Positions 1 through 7,152 of a DNA stretch of 8,775 bases are shown here, piece by piece. Source of the stretch: an uncultured Peptococcaceae bacterium (GTDB lineage: Bacteria > Bacillota > Peptococcia > Peptococcales > Peptococcaceae). A program made the translations under genes and the position numbers. The notes beneath the pieces are model-generated. The model was given only the letters and a program-made list of their open reading frames with translations. It was not told the DNA's origin and did not search any database. The DNA is taken from the NCBI GenBank assembly GCA_900553245.1, contig USCP01000071.1, positions 1 through 8,775 on the forward strand. Reading direction: 5' to 3'. Each line of letters begins with the position of its first letter. The stretch's first letter is position 1.

Positions 1-1584
1 GTCGCCCTTAATCAATCGGCAGTGATTATTGAACGCGGAAAATTCATGCTGATTACCGTTTTCTTCGGACTCATTGCCGGTTTTGTTGCCTACTGGAGCT
101 CTGCAAAAGCTTCAGCACAAATCGGTCAATCCTTACGCGAACAACTTTACGCACAAATTTTGTCCTTAAATCACGAAACCTATACGACCCTTAGTGCTTC
201 AAGCTTAATTACACGCCTCTCCAACGACATCCTTCATATTCAAAACATGTTCTTGATGCTGCAACGCGTGGCTGTAAAGGTCCCTATTTCCTTCATTCTA
301 GGACTCGTTCTTTCCATTAAATTGAGTCCCAGTCTCTCCCTCACCTACTTGGTGACGGTACCGCTTTTATGCTTAAACATGATCGTCTATGTTAAGTTTT
401 CAGCGTTTTTCTTTCCTAAAATCCAAACAGCCATCGACCAAATCAATCTCAGAGCCCAAGAAATGTTAGTTGGCATCTTCACCATCAAGGGGATGCGCGC
501 TACCAAGGAAACCCTTGCTAAATTTAAAGAAAGTAGTGAACGACTCCTGACCTTAAACCTTGCCATTCAAAAACGGTTCGGTGTGGTAGCGCCGACCTCT
601 ATGATTATTTTTAACTACGCCATTGTAGCCGTCCTTTGCTTGGGCTTTCTTGGTTTTAGCAGGGATATTGGTAAGCTCATCGCCTTTGTGACCTATTCCA
701 TGCAAATTCTAAGCGCCGTCATTACGTCTTCGAGCGTGCTCACCATGCTCACCCGCGCCCGCGCTTCCGTTAAACGTGTAGAAGAAGTCTTTGCCCTGCC
801 GGCACAGGCGCCAATTGAAAAACCACTTGAGCCAAAAAGTTTCGACCTAGAAATCCGCAACCTCCGCTATCAATTTGCTGATGCCCCAAAGCCCCAGCTC
901 GATGGCATCAGTTGTACCATTCCATTTAACCAACGCATCGGTATCGTCGGACTTCCCGGCTCAGGCAAATCTCTCTTTTTAAACGCACTCGCAGGCCTTT
1001 TGCAAAACTATGAAGGCACCGTGACTTATGGTGGCGTCTCTCTAAAACGCATTCCTCGCGAATGGCTCATGCGCCATATTGGCTATGTCCAACAAAACGC
1101 CACCATCCTTTCAGGCACCATTCGTGATAACCTTCTGCTGGCTGACGAAGCCCTTTCATTGCAAGAAATGACAAACGCCCTCGACCATGCCATGGCAAGT
1201 GAGCTCTACCAACTTAATACCAATTCCGTGGAACGCTCCATTTTAGAGCGCGGGCAAGATTTATCCGGCGGTCAAAAGCAACGCTTGTCCATCGCGCGTA
1301 TCTTTGCACTGCATCCGACGGTTCTTATGCTCGATGACAGCACCAGCGCCCTTGACCACGATACGGAAAAGCGCTTCTTCAAGAATCTCGATGCGCTGCG
1401 CCCACAAACGCAAATCATCGTATCGCAACGCCTCTCCTCGTTGCGTCAATGCGATGCCATCTTTGTCTTTGACGAGGGCCGTCTTATTCAGCACGGCACA
1501 CACCGCGAACTGCTTCAAACCTGTCCACTTTACGAAATGATTCTTGGCGACCAAATGATTGAGGAGGCTTTATTCGATGAGTAA
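1..1584 (+). CDS. ABC exporter half-transporter (permease + ATPase), degenerate-site subunit, 5' partial
   Basis: Type IV (MDR/lipid-exporter-like) ABC half-transporter in the cytoplasmic membrane; substrate unknown. The frame is open from base 1, so the GTG at 22 is internal and roughly 55 N-terminal residues including TM1 are missing. Numbered from that GTG: membrane segments near 8-27, 88-108, 110-130, 190-215 and 220-245; ATPase domain from about 275 with Walker A GLPGSGKS (310-317), Q-loop Gln358, signature LSGGQ (414-418), Walker B ending LMLDD (435-439) and D-loop SALD. Two consensus residues are replaced: the catalytic Glu by Asp439 and the switch His by Gln469 (SQRLSS). This is the known pattern of the degenerate-site subunit of heterodimeric exporters such as TM287/288 and BmrCD. 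The stop overlaps the next gene's start by 8 nt, so the two are probably co-translated partners. Fold and role are certain; the substrate cannot be assigned. Confidence 0.95.
   Translation, partial: VALNQSAVIIERGKFMLITVFFGLIAGFVAYWSSAKASAQIGQSLREQLYAQILSLNHETYTTLSASSLITRLSNDILHIQNMFLMLQRVAVKVPISFILGLVLSIKLSPSLSLTYLVTVPLLCLNMIVYVKFSAFFFPKIQTAIDQINLRAQEMLVGIFTIKGMRATKETLAKFKESSERLLTLNLAIQKRFGVVAPTSMIIFNYAIVAVLCLGFLGFSRDIGKLIAFVTYSMQILSAVITSSSVLTMLTRARASVKRVEEVFALPAQAPIEKPLEPKSFDLEIRNLRYQFADAPKPQLDGISCTIPFNQRIGIVGLPGSGKSLFLNALAGLLQNYEGTVTYGGVSLKRIPREWLMRHIGYVQQNATILSGTIRDNLLLADEALSLQEMTNALDHAMASELYQLNTNSVERSILERGQDLSGGQKQRLSIARIFALHPTVLMLDDSTSALDHDTEKRFFKNLDALRPQTQIIVSQRLSSLRQCDAIFVFDEGRLIQHGTHRELLQTCPLYEMILGDQMIEEALFDE
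1562..1567 (+). promoter_or_regulatory. Ribosome binding site of the second ABC gene
   Basis: AGGAGG lies 9 nt before the ATG at 1577 and inside the last codons of the upstream ABC gene. It decides the start in favour of 1577 over the TTG at 1559. With the 8-nt gene overlap it suggests coupled, near-equimolar synthesis of the two half-transporters. Confidence 0.85.
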
Positions 1585-3319
1585 TCAAACATCTACCACC
1601 CATACCCTCAAACGCTTGTGGCAATTCATTCGTCCTAACAAGTGGCAGCTTTTTACATCCATTGTCATGAGCATTGCTGTATCTGCCCTCACTCTTTATG
1701 CGATGCAATTGGTCGGGAAATCTGTAGACTTCATTCTCGGCGGTACAACCGCCCGTCATTTTTGGCTCAATATCGTCGTGCTCCTTGCCCTCTTTGCCTT
1801 TACCTCCGCCATCACTTTTATTCAAATTTACACCATGGCGATTGTCGGCCAACGGCTTGCCAATGATTTGCGCCAAGCACTCTTTGCTAAAATCCCAACC
1901 TTACCGATGTCCTATCATGACGACCACACCACCGGCGATCTCATGAGTCGCATGACCAACGACATCGACCAAATCAATAGCTCCTTTTCCGATAACCTTA
2001 CCGCCGTGGTGGAAGCCATTGTCAACGTGATCGGAACCTTTGTGGCGATGAGCCTTCTTTCTTTGAAGCTCACCTGTTGGGCAGCCATTGTTTTTCCACT
2101 ATTTCTCATTTTAACAGGCCTTGTATCTCGTATCTCTAAAAAGCTCTTTGGCAATTACCAGCGCAGTCTCGGTGCCCTGAATAGCTACATCGAGGAGCAC
2201 CTTTCTGCGCAAAGCATGCTCCGCCTCTTTAACTATAAGGCACGCAATATCGCGCAATTTAACGAACGTAACGCAGTGGTCACCGATACCTATACCCTCG
2301 CGCAAACCTCTTCAGTCATGGCGCCAATGATGAACTTTATCAATAACCTTATATTCGTTGTCATTGCCATCGTCGGAGGCTTGAGTATTGTCGCAGGAAA
2401 CGCACTCACCGTTGGGACCCTGTTTACCTTTCTGCTCTATATGCGCCGTTTTGCAACGCCACTCAATCAACTCGCTTCGATTTACAACGCCTTTCAAGCG
2501 ACCGTTTCCGCGTCCGCAAGAATCTTTAGCGTTCTCGAAGCACCCGATGAAGAAGACACCTTCGCTACAACGAGAAATCAAGATTTTCCAGAAAAGCATG
2601 GTATCACCTTCGACCACCTAAGTTTCCGCTATCACAATGCCGATACACCGGCGCTCACCGATATTTGTGCAACACTTCCCGCGAAGTCTACCATTGCCAT
2701 CGTTGGTGCAACCGGTGCCGGCAAAACCACCCTCACCAATCTTTTGCTAGGCTTTTATATCCCCACACAAGGACGCATTCTTATTGACAAGACCGATCTA
2801 AGCACCATTCCGACCGATGAAATCCATCGTCACATCGGTGTACTACCACAGCACCCAATGATATTTACAGCAAGCATCCTAGAAAACATTGCTTTTGGCA
2901 ACCCTCAGGCCAGCCGTGAAGAAATCATTGCCGCCTGCCAAAAAAGCGGCTTTGCCCGCTATGTGGAAGCCTTGCCTGATGGCTACGACACCCTCTTGCA
3001 AGACCAAGGAGCCATGCTCTCCCAAGGGCAACGCCAACTTCTTGCCATCACGCGTGTACTCTTAAACGACAACGACATTCTCATCCTTGATGAAGCCACC
3101 TCCTCCCTCGATTCCTATACTGAAAAAACGGTGCAACACGCATTGGCACAACTGATGGAGGAAAAAACCATGCTCATCATCGCCCATCGTTTATCCACCA
3201 TCAAAAATGCAGACTATATCATGGTCATGAAAAACGGTGCTTTGCTGGAATTTGGCAGTCACGAAGAGCTGCTGCACACCAAGGGCTATTACCACAAGCT
3301 CTATACCAGTCAGTTTTAG
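1577..3319 (+). CDS. ABC exporter half-transporter (permease + ATPase), consensus-site subunit
   Basis: Complete 580-residue half-transporter, normal length for the family. The ATG at 1577 is chosen because AGGAGG (1562-1567) lies 9 nt upstream; an in-frame TTG at 1559 would add six residues and overrun this site. Membrane segments lie near residues 27-47, 64-90, 143-163, 168-188, 253-275 and 278-300. The ATPase domain starts near 343: A-loop Tyr352, Walker A GATGAGKT (377-384), Q-loop Gln425, signature LSQGQ (481-485, not LSGGQ), Walker B ILILDE with catalytic Glu506, D-loop SSLD, switch His537. The usual GERG-like X-loop before the signature reads LLQDQGAM. With the upstream subunit's LSGGQ, this protein's Walker motifs should make the hydrolysing site; its LSQGQ faces the partner's degenerate site. 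Substrate (drug, lipid or peptide) is unknown. The gene ends one base before a strong terminator. Confidence 0.96.
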   Translation: MSNQTSTTHTLKRLWQFIRPNKWQLFTSIVMSIAVSALTLYAMQLVGKSVDFILGGTTARHFWLNIVVLLALFAFTSAITFIQIYTMAIVGQRLANDLRQALFAKIPTLPMSYHDDHTTGDLMSRMTNDIDQINSSFSDNLTAVVEAIVNVIGTFVAMSLLSLKLTCWAAIVFPLFLILTGLVSRISKKLFGNYQRSLGALNSYIEEHLSAQSMLRLFNYKARNIAQFNERNAVVTDTYTLAQTSSVMAPMMNFINNLIFVVIAIVGGLSIVAGNALTVGTLFTFLLYMRRFATPLNQLASIYNAFQATVSASARIFSVLEAPDEEDTFATTRNQDFPEKHGITFDHLSFRYHNADTPALTDICATLPAKSTIAIVGATGAGKTTLTNLLLGFYIPTQGRILIDKTDLSTIPTDEIHRHIGVLPQHPMIFTASILENIAFGNPQASREEIIAACQKSGFARYVEALPDGYDTLLQDQGAMLSQGQRQLLAITRVLLNDNDILILDEATSSLDSYTEKTVQHALAQLMEEKTMLIIAHRLSTIKNADYIMVMKNGALLEFGSHEELLHTKGYYHKLYTSQF

Positions 3320-3320
3320 C

Positions 3321-3367
3321 AAACAAAAAAGCTTCCATGTCACATCGACATGGAAGCTTTTTTGTTT
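3321..3367. terminator. Bidirectional intrinsic terminator between convergent operons
   Basis: A perfect 21-bp inverted repeat (3321-3341 against 3347-3367) encloses the 5-nt loop ACATC. The inner 11 bp (GCTTCCATGTC) form a stable stem, and the outer part is A-rich on the left and T-rich on the right. Each strand's transcript therefore has a hairpin followed by a U-run (T6 at 3358-3363 on the + strand and its mirror on the - strand). It begins one base after the ABC gene's stop, and its right arm contains the first two bases read (T3366, T3367 on +) of the minus-strand gene's stop codon at 3366-3368. It should terminate both operons. Confidence 0.93.
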
Positions 3368-3581
3368 ACATATTAGACAGTGCATCCTTTAATGCTTGGA
3401 GCTCTTCCTCGGACAAGGTCACGCCTTTCCCCATTTTGCTGTGGTCCGGACTCCATTCGCGCAAATCATATTTTGCAGGACGATTGTTCCAGCTCACTAA
3501 ATTAAGTTCCTTTTGCCAGCCTTTGGCGCTGGTGGATAACACTGCAATGGTCTTTTCAATTTCAAATACCAAATCTGCCAT
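3366..3581 (-). CDS. YdbC/PC4-family single-strand nucleic-acid-binding protein
   Basis: 71-residue protein resembling Lactococcus YdbC, a bacterial member of the PC4 (transcriptional coactivator p15) fold family reported to bind single-stranded DNA. Recognised from its pattern: an N-terminal MADLVFEI strand, GWQKELNLVSWN (21-32), RPAKYDLREWSPDH (34-47), KMGKG and a C-terminal acidic/Leu helix (LSEEELQALKDAL). There is no signal peptide or membrane segment. The start at 3581 is preferred over the in-frame 3617 because AGGAGG (3589-3594) lies 7 nt upstream and homologues begin MAD. It is the last gene of the ligA-gat operon; its ribosome binding site overlaps the deoC stop codon. Its stop lies in the terminator arm. 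Precise cellular role is unknown; a part in transcription or DNA repair is inference. Confidence 0.88.
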   Translation of the reverse strand: MADLVFEIEKTIAVLSTSAKGWQKELNLVSWNNRPAKYDLREWSPDHSKMGKGVTLSEEELQALKDALSNM

Positions 3582-3588
3582 AATCAAT

Positions 3589-3594
3589 CCTCCT
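3589..3594 (-). promoter_or_regulatory. Ribosome binding site of the YdbC-like gene, overlapping the deoC stop
   Basis: On the minus strand AGGAGG lies 7 nt before the ATG at 3581. Its first two bases are part of the deoC TAG stop (3593-3595), giving TAGGAGG. This fixes the start of the small gene and implies that ribosomes finishing deoC load directly onto it. Confidence 0.88.
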
Positions 3595-4249
3595 ATTTCG
3601 CACTTGCTTCTAAGCACGCCTTGAGCAATCTACTGGCGCCAAGTCGTGTTGCACCAAGGGCAATGTAACGCTCTGCATCGTCAATAGACGCAATGCCGCC
3701 GGACACCTTCAACGCAATATCCTCGCGCTTGTGCACCATGATTAGCGCCGCCGCATGCTCACTGGCACCAGGATACTTAAAGCCGGTGCTGGTCTTATAG
3801 AAATCAATCGGTAACTCGTTCAACACGTGAATGGTTTGAACGATTTCCTCATCGCTGAGGGCGCCGGTTTCTAAAATCACCTTGAAGATGCCCTTTTCAG
3901 GCTTACGATAAAGCGCTTGTTGAACATCATGGTAAACACACCCGTATTCACCCGCTTTGATACGACCGAGAGGCACCACATAATCTACCTCCGCCGCGCC
4001 GTGGCCGAAGGCCACTTCGACAGAGTATGCCTTAACTTCCGGTGTTTCATAACCGTTCGGAAAACCAATCACCGTACACACCGGAACCCCACCCGGAAAA
4101 TGCTTCACCAAGGTTTCCACATAGCATGGCTGCACACACAAGGAAGCGACGCCGGTGCCTTGTGCCGCTTCGGCAAAGGTCAGAATTTCCGCTTCGGTGG
4201 CGGTAGGGTTCAGATTGGTATGGTCAATCTTAGAAATAATGTCTTTCAT
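3593..4249 (-). CDS. deoC: Deoxyribose-phosphate aldolase
   Basis: Cytosolic class I aldolase (218 residues, usual bacterial length about 215-225) that splits 2-deoxyribose-5-phosphate into glyceraldehyde-3-phosphate and acetaldehyde in deoxynucleoside catabolism. Catalytic residues are visible: Schiff-base Lys152 in YKTSTGF, the second Lys181 in KVSGGI, and Asp89 in AAEVDYV, matching E. coli Lys167, Lys201 and Asp102. The phosphate-binding end reads GATRLGAS (199-206). Several usually conserved stretches differ: VDYVVPLGRIK where many homologues have IDMVINIG, and KTSTGFKYPGAS where a GGAT motif is common. The ATG shares one base with the gatB stop (TAATG), and there is no good Shine-Dalgarno before it, so translation probably depends on gatB. 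No deoxynucleoside phosphorylase, deoB or deoR lies beside it here. The enzyme family is secure; full activity is inferred from the intact catalytic residues. Confidence 0.95.
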   Translation of the reverse strand: MKDIISKIDHTNLNPTATEAEILTFAEAAQGTGVASLCVQPCYVETLVKHFPGGVPVCTVIGFPNGYETPEVKAYSVEVAFGHGAAEVDYVVPLGRIKAGEYGCVYHDVQQALYRKPEKGIFKVILETGALSDEEIVQTIHVLNELPIDFYKTSTGFKYPGASEHAAALIMVHKREDIALKVSGGIASIDDAERYIALGATRLGASRLLKACLEASAK

Positions 4250-5691
4250 TACATTTTATCCAAGAGATCGATAATCATCTTGTTAACAACCCCAGGGTTT
4301 GCTTGACCCTTGGTGGCCTTCATCACTTGACCAACGAAGAAGCCAAGGGCTTTCTTCTTGCCGGCCTTGTAGTCAGCCACAGATTTAGGGTTGTTGTCGA
4401 TGATTTCTTGAATCATTGGTTCCAAAGAGCTTGTATCGGAGATTTGTTGCAAGCCTTCTTCCTTAACAATATCAACCGGATTCTTTCCTTCATCGAAGGC
4501 CTTCATAAATACGTCCTTCGCAATCTTATTGGAAATTTCACCGTCAATCACAAGCTTAAGCAAAGAGGTCAAGTGTTCAGGGGTGAAGCCGCTTTCCGCC
4601 AAGGATTTACCGCTGGCATTGAGCTTCGCCATTACGTCACCGATGAGCCAATTCACAATCATTTGTGGTTCATCGAGAAGGGCCTTTGCTGCATCGTAAA
4701 AATCAGCTAAAGCGATGTCATCGGTAATGATCGACGCTTCCTTCACACCGATGCCGTCTTCAATCAAGCGTTTACGACGGGCACGTGGGAGTTCAGGCAA
4801 GGTATCACGCACACCTTCAATCCATTCGTCGGTCAATACGATTGGAGGAAGGTCAGGTTCTGGGAAGTAGCGATATTCGTCCGCTTCCTCCTTGCTACGC
4901 AAGGAGAAGGTCATGCCTTGCGCATCGTCCCAAGTACGGGTTTCGAGCTTGACGCGTTCGCCGTCTTCGAGAAGCTCGGTTTGACGTTCAATTTCGTATT
5001 CAATCGCACGTTCAACCGCACGGAAGGAGTTCAAGTTCTTGATTTCGGCACGGGTTCCGAATTTTTCTTCGCCGACAGGACGCAAGGAAATGTTCACGTC
5101 GCAACGCAATGAGCCTTCTTCCATCTTCGCATCGGATACACCGGTATAAACGATGATGGCACGCAATTCTTCCAAGTATGCGCGGGCATCGGCAGCACTA
5201 CGCATATCCGGTTCACTAACAATTTCAATCAGTGGCACACCGGCACGGTTGTAGTCTGCCAAGGAAGAGTTGGAGGTAGTAATGGTTGCCCCTTGGTGCA
5301 CGAGCTTACCGGCGTCTTCTTCCATATGAATACGGGTCAAACCGATTTTTTTATCTTCGCCGTCTACGGTAACTTCAACATAACCGTGTTCAGCGATTGG
5401 CAAGTCAAATTGAGAAATTTGATATGCCTTGGTCAAGTCCGGATAGAAGTAGTTCTTTCTGTCGAACTTGCTAAAATTTGCAATCTTGCAGTTGGTCGCC
5501 AATCCGGCCTTTACTGCATATTCAAGCACCTTCTTGTTCAATACAGGTAAGGTCCCCGGAAGCCCTAAGCAAACAGGACATACATGGGTATTTGGCGCCC
5601 CGCCGAATTCAGTGGAGCAATTGCAGAAAATCTTGGTAGCAGTTTTTAACTCAACATGGACTTCAAGCCCAATGACTGGTTCGTATCTCAT
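4249..5691 (-). CDS. gatB: Asp-tRNA(Asn)/Glu-tRNA(Gln) amidotransferase subunit B
   Basis: 480 residues, full length for the family. GatB binds the misacylated tRNA and phosphorylates its glutamate or aspartate side chain with ATP before amidation by ammonia from GatA. The N-terminal cradle domain starts YEPVIGLEVHVEL and carries Cys23, Cys25, Cys38 and Cys41 (FCNCS...CPVC), a likely metal site. The family signature DRKNYFYPD is at 77-85, continuing LTKAYQISQFD. The C-terminal YqeY-like tail, which contacts tRNA, ends with KKKALGFFVGQVMKATKGQANP and is complete. The ATG at 5691 has AAGGAGG 7 nt upstream, overlapping the gatA stop. It sits between gatA (12-nt gap) and deoC (1-nt overlap), so GatA and GatB should be made together. 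Whether it serves Gln, Asn or both depends on synthetases outside the window. Confidence 0.98.
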   Translation of the reverse strand: MRYEPVIGLEVHVELKTATKIFCNCSTEFGGAPNTHVCPVCLGLPGTLPVLNKKVLEYAVKAGLATNCKIANFSKFDRKNYFYPDLTKAYQISQFDLPIAEHGYVEVTVDGEDKKIGLTRIHMEEDAGKLVHQGATITTSNSSLADYNRAGVPLIEIVSEPDMRSAADARAYLEELRAIIVYTGVSDAKMEEGSLRCDVNISLRPVGEEKFGTRAEIKNLNSFRAVERAIEYEIERQTELLEDGERVKLETRTWDDAQGMTFSLRSKEEADEYRYFPEPDLPPIVLTDEWIEGVRDTLPELPRARRKRLIEDGIGVKEASIITDDIALADFYDAAKALLDEPQMIVNWLIGDVMAKLNASGKSLAESGFTPEHLTSLLKLVIDGEISNKIAKDVFMKAFDEGKNPVDIVKEEGLQQISDTSSLEPMIQEIIDNNPKSVADYKAGKKKALGFFVGQVMKATKGQANPGVVNKMIIDLLDKM

Positions 5692-5698
5692 TAGATGG

Positions 5699-5705
5699 CC
5701 TCCTT
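5699..5705 (-). promoter_or_regulatory. Ribosome binding site of gatB, built on the gatA stop codon
   Basis: The minus strand reads TAAGGAGG: the gatA TAA (5704-5706) supplies the first bases of AAGGAGG, which lies 7 nt before the gatB ATG. This is a strong site and a likely means of coupling gatB translation to gatA. Confidence 0.88.
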
Positions 5706-7134
5706 ATGCTTGTTCACTTTGTTCAATTTCGTAGGCAACTTGAAGCAAAAATGCTTCGTCAAATGCTTTACCAATCAATTGAATCCCAATAGGAAGACCC
5801 TTTTCATCCTTGCCGAAAGGCACGGAAATAGCAGGCAACCCAGCCAAGTTGCTGGTAACGGTGCAGATGTCTTGCTTATAGGTGGTTACCGCATCGTATT
5901 CCTTACCGATTTCAGGGGCTGTCACAACAGATGCTGGCGTCAACAAGCAATCGTAGGTTTTGAAAGCGTTTTCAAAGTCATTCTTAATCAAATGACGCAC
6001 CTTAAGCGCCTTGAGATAGTATGCATCATAGTAACCGGCACTGAGGGCATAGGTCCCGAGCATGATACGACGCTTTACTTCAGCGCCAAAACCCTTTTGA
6101 CGGGTTTCCTTGAACATGGTGATCATATCATCCGCTTGTTCACGCAAGCCGTAACGCACACCGTCGTAACGCGCAAGATTGGAGCTTGCTTCTGCCGGTG
6201 CAATCAAATAATACGCAGGAATGGCGTAATTCGTGGTTGGAAGAGAGCATTCTTCAACGATGGCACCCTTTTCTTCCAAAAGCTTGCGCACCTTATCCAT
6301 TTGTTCCTTAATGGCAGGTTCTACCCCTTCGCCGATATATTCAACAGGAACACCGATTTTAACGCCCTTGATGTCTTTGCCGATCAAACGAGTGAAATCT
6401 TCATGTTTCACGTTACCGGAGGTAGAATCTCTATGATCGTAGCCTGCGAGGGCGTTCATAACAATCCCTGCATCCTTTACGTCATTTACAATCGGCCCGA
6501 TTTGGTCTAAAGAAGACGCAAAAGCGATGAGACCATAACGGCTCACAGCACCGTAAGTTGGCTTTAAACCAACAATCCCACAGAATGCAGCAGGCTGGCG
6601 GATGGAACCACCCGTATCACTCCCAAGTGCATATACCGCTTCGCCGTCAGCAACAGCAGCAGCGGAACCACCACTGGACCCACCTGGCACACAGTCGTGG
6701 TTAACAGGGTTTTTGGTTGGACCGTAGAAAGAGGTTTCGGTGGTAGAACCCATCGCAAATTCGTCCATGTTGGTCTTACCAAGGATAATAGCGCCGGCTT
6801 CATGCAATTTTTCAACAACAGCCGCATCGTATTGTGGCACAAAGTTATCCAACATCTTGGAGGCGCAGGTGGTGCGCAAGCCTTCGGTGCAAATGTTATC
6901 CTTCACTGCCATCGGAATCCCTTCGAGCATCCCGATTTCTTCGCCACGGGCAATCTTTGCATCCACAGCATCGGCTTGGGCAAAAGCGGCATCTTTATTT
7001 AAGCTGATATACGCATTGATATCCGCACCAGCTTCAATTTTTGCAAAATACGCTTCGGTCAATGCACGTGCGGTGGTTTCTTTATTTACAAGACGTTCAT
7101 GCAGTTCATGAATGGTTGTATGACGTTCTGACAA
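5704..7134 (-). CDS. gatA: Asp-tRNA(Asn)/Glu-tRNA(Gln) amidotransferase subunit A (glutaminase), TTG start
   Basis: 476-residue amidase-signature enzyme that hydrolyses glutamine and passes ammonia to GatB for amidation of Glu-tRNA(Gln) or Asp-tRNA(Asn). The Ser-cisSer-Lys triad is complete: Lys78 in AVKDN, Ser153 in GGSSGGSAAA and Ser177 in GSDTGGSIRQ, matching S. aureus Lys79, Ser154 and Ser178. Family stretches LGKTNMDEFAMGS (118-130) and GLKPTYGAVSRYGL follow in order, and the length is normal. The start is a TTG at 7134, supported by a strong ribosome binding site 7 nt upstream, by the canonical N-terminal helix that follows, and by the lack of an in-frame ATG before residue 69. It lies 18 nt after gatC and 12 nt before gatB. 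Long open frames on its opposite strand are shadows. Confidence 0.98.
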   Translation of the reverse strand: MSERHTTIHELHERLVNKETTARALTEAYFAKIEAGADINAYISLNKDAAFAQADAVDAKIARGEEIGMLEGIPMAVKDNICTEGLRTTCASKMLDNFVPQYDAAVVEKLHEAGAIILGKTNMDEFAMGSTTETSFYGPTKNPVNHDCVPGGSSGGSAAAVADGEAVYALGSDTGGSIRQPAAFCGIVGLKPTYGAVSRYGLIAFASSLDQIGPIVNDVKDAGIVMNALAGYDHRDSTSGNVKHEDFTRLIGKDIKGVKIGVPVEYIGEGVEPAIKEQMDKVRKLLEEKGAIVEECSLPTTNYAIPAYYLIAPAEASSNLARYDGVRYGLREQADDMITMFKETRQKGFGAEVKRRIMLGTYALSAGYYDAYYLKALKVRHLIKNDFENAFKTYDCLLTPASVVTAPEIGKEYDAVTTYKQDICTVTSNLAGLPAISVPFGKDEKGLPIGIQLIGKAFDEAFLLQVAYEIEQSEQA

Positions 7135-7141
7135 AGTCGTT

Positions 7142-7150
7142 CCCTCCCCT
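7142..7150 (-). promoter_or_regulatory. Ribosome binding site of gatA before a TTG start
   Basis: The minus strand reads AGGGGAGGG, 7 nt before the TTG at 7134, in the 18-nt gap after gatC. The purine-rich match and good spacing make the TTG the credible start and may offset the weak start codon. Confidence 0.8.
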
Positions 7151-7152
7151 AA

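Noticed and set aside
22..24. GTG as the start of the first ABC gene
   Set aside because: The frame is open to base 1 and the product would lack TM1 and part of TM2's lead-in, so the true start is left of the window.
1333..1341. LDDS in the first ABC protein as a sign of a broken or dead gene
   Set aside because: Asp in place of Glu together with Gln for His is the known pattern of degenerate sites in heterodimeric exporters; the frame and all other motifs are intact.
3320..3368. The palindrome as an attachment site, operator or mobile-element end
   Set aside because: Its position between two convergent stop codons and its symmetric U-tracts fit a bidirectional terminator; there is no transposase, integrase or target duplication nearby.
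3582..3617. Upstream start giving an 83-residue YdbC-like protein
   Set aside because: The extra 12 residues would be encoded across the ribosome binding site and the deoC stop, and family members begin at the MAD methionine.
3337..3624. 95-codon + strand frame starting inside the terminator hairpin
   Set aside because: It is antisense to the YdbC-like gene and the deoC end, and begins within the terminator loop region; no ribosome binding site supports it.
3917..4306. 129-codon + strand frame opposite deoC, and similar frames at 4303-4710 and 8123-8398
   Set aside because: Each sits opposite a clear family member with intact motifs; none shows a Shine-Dalgarno, domain or membrane pattern of its own.
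5695..6510. 271-codon open frame on the + strand, antisense to gatA
   Set aside because: It lies wholly opposite the well-conserved gatA and the last few codons' start region, has no recognisable domain or good ribosome binding site, and its composition is that of a complement of a coding strand. It is a shadow frame.
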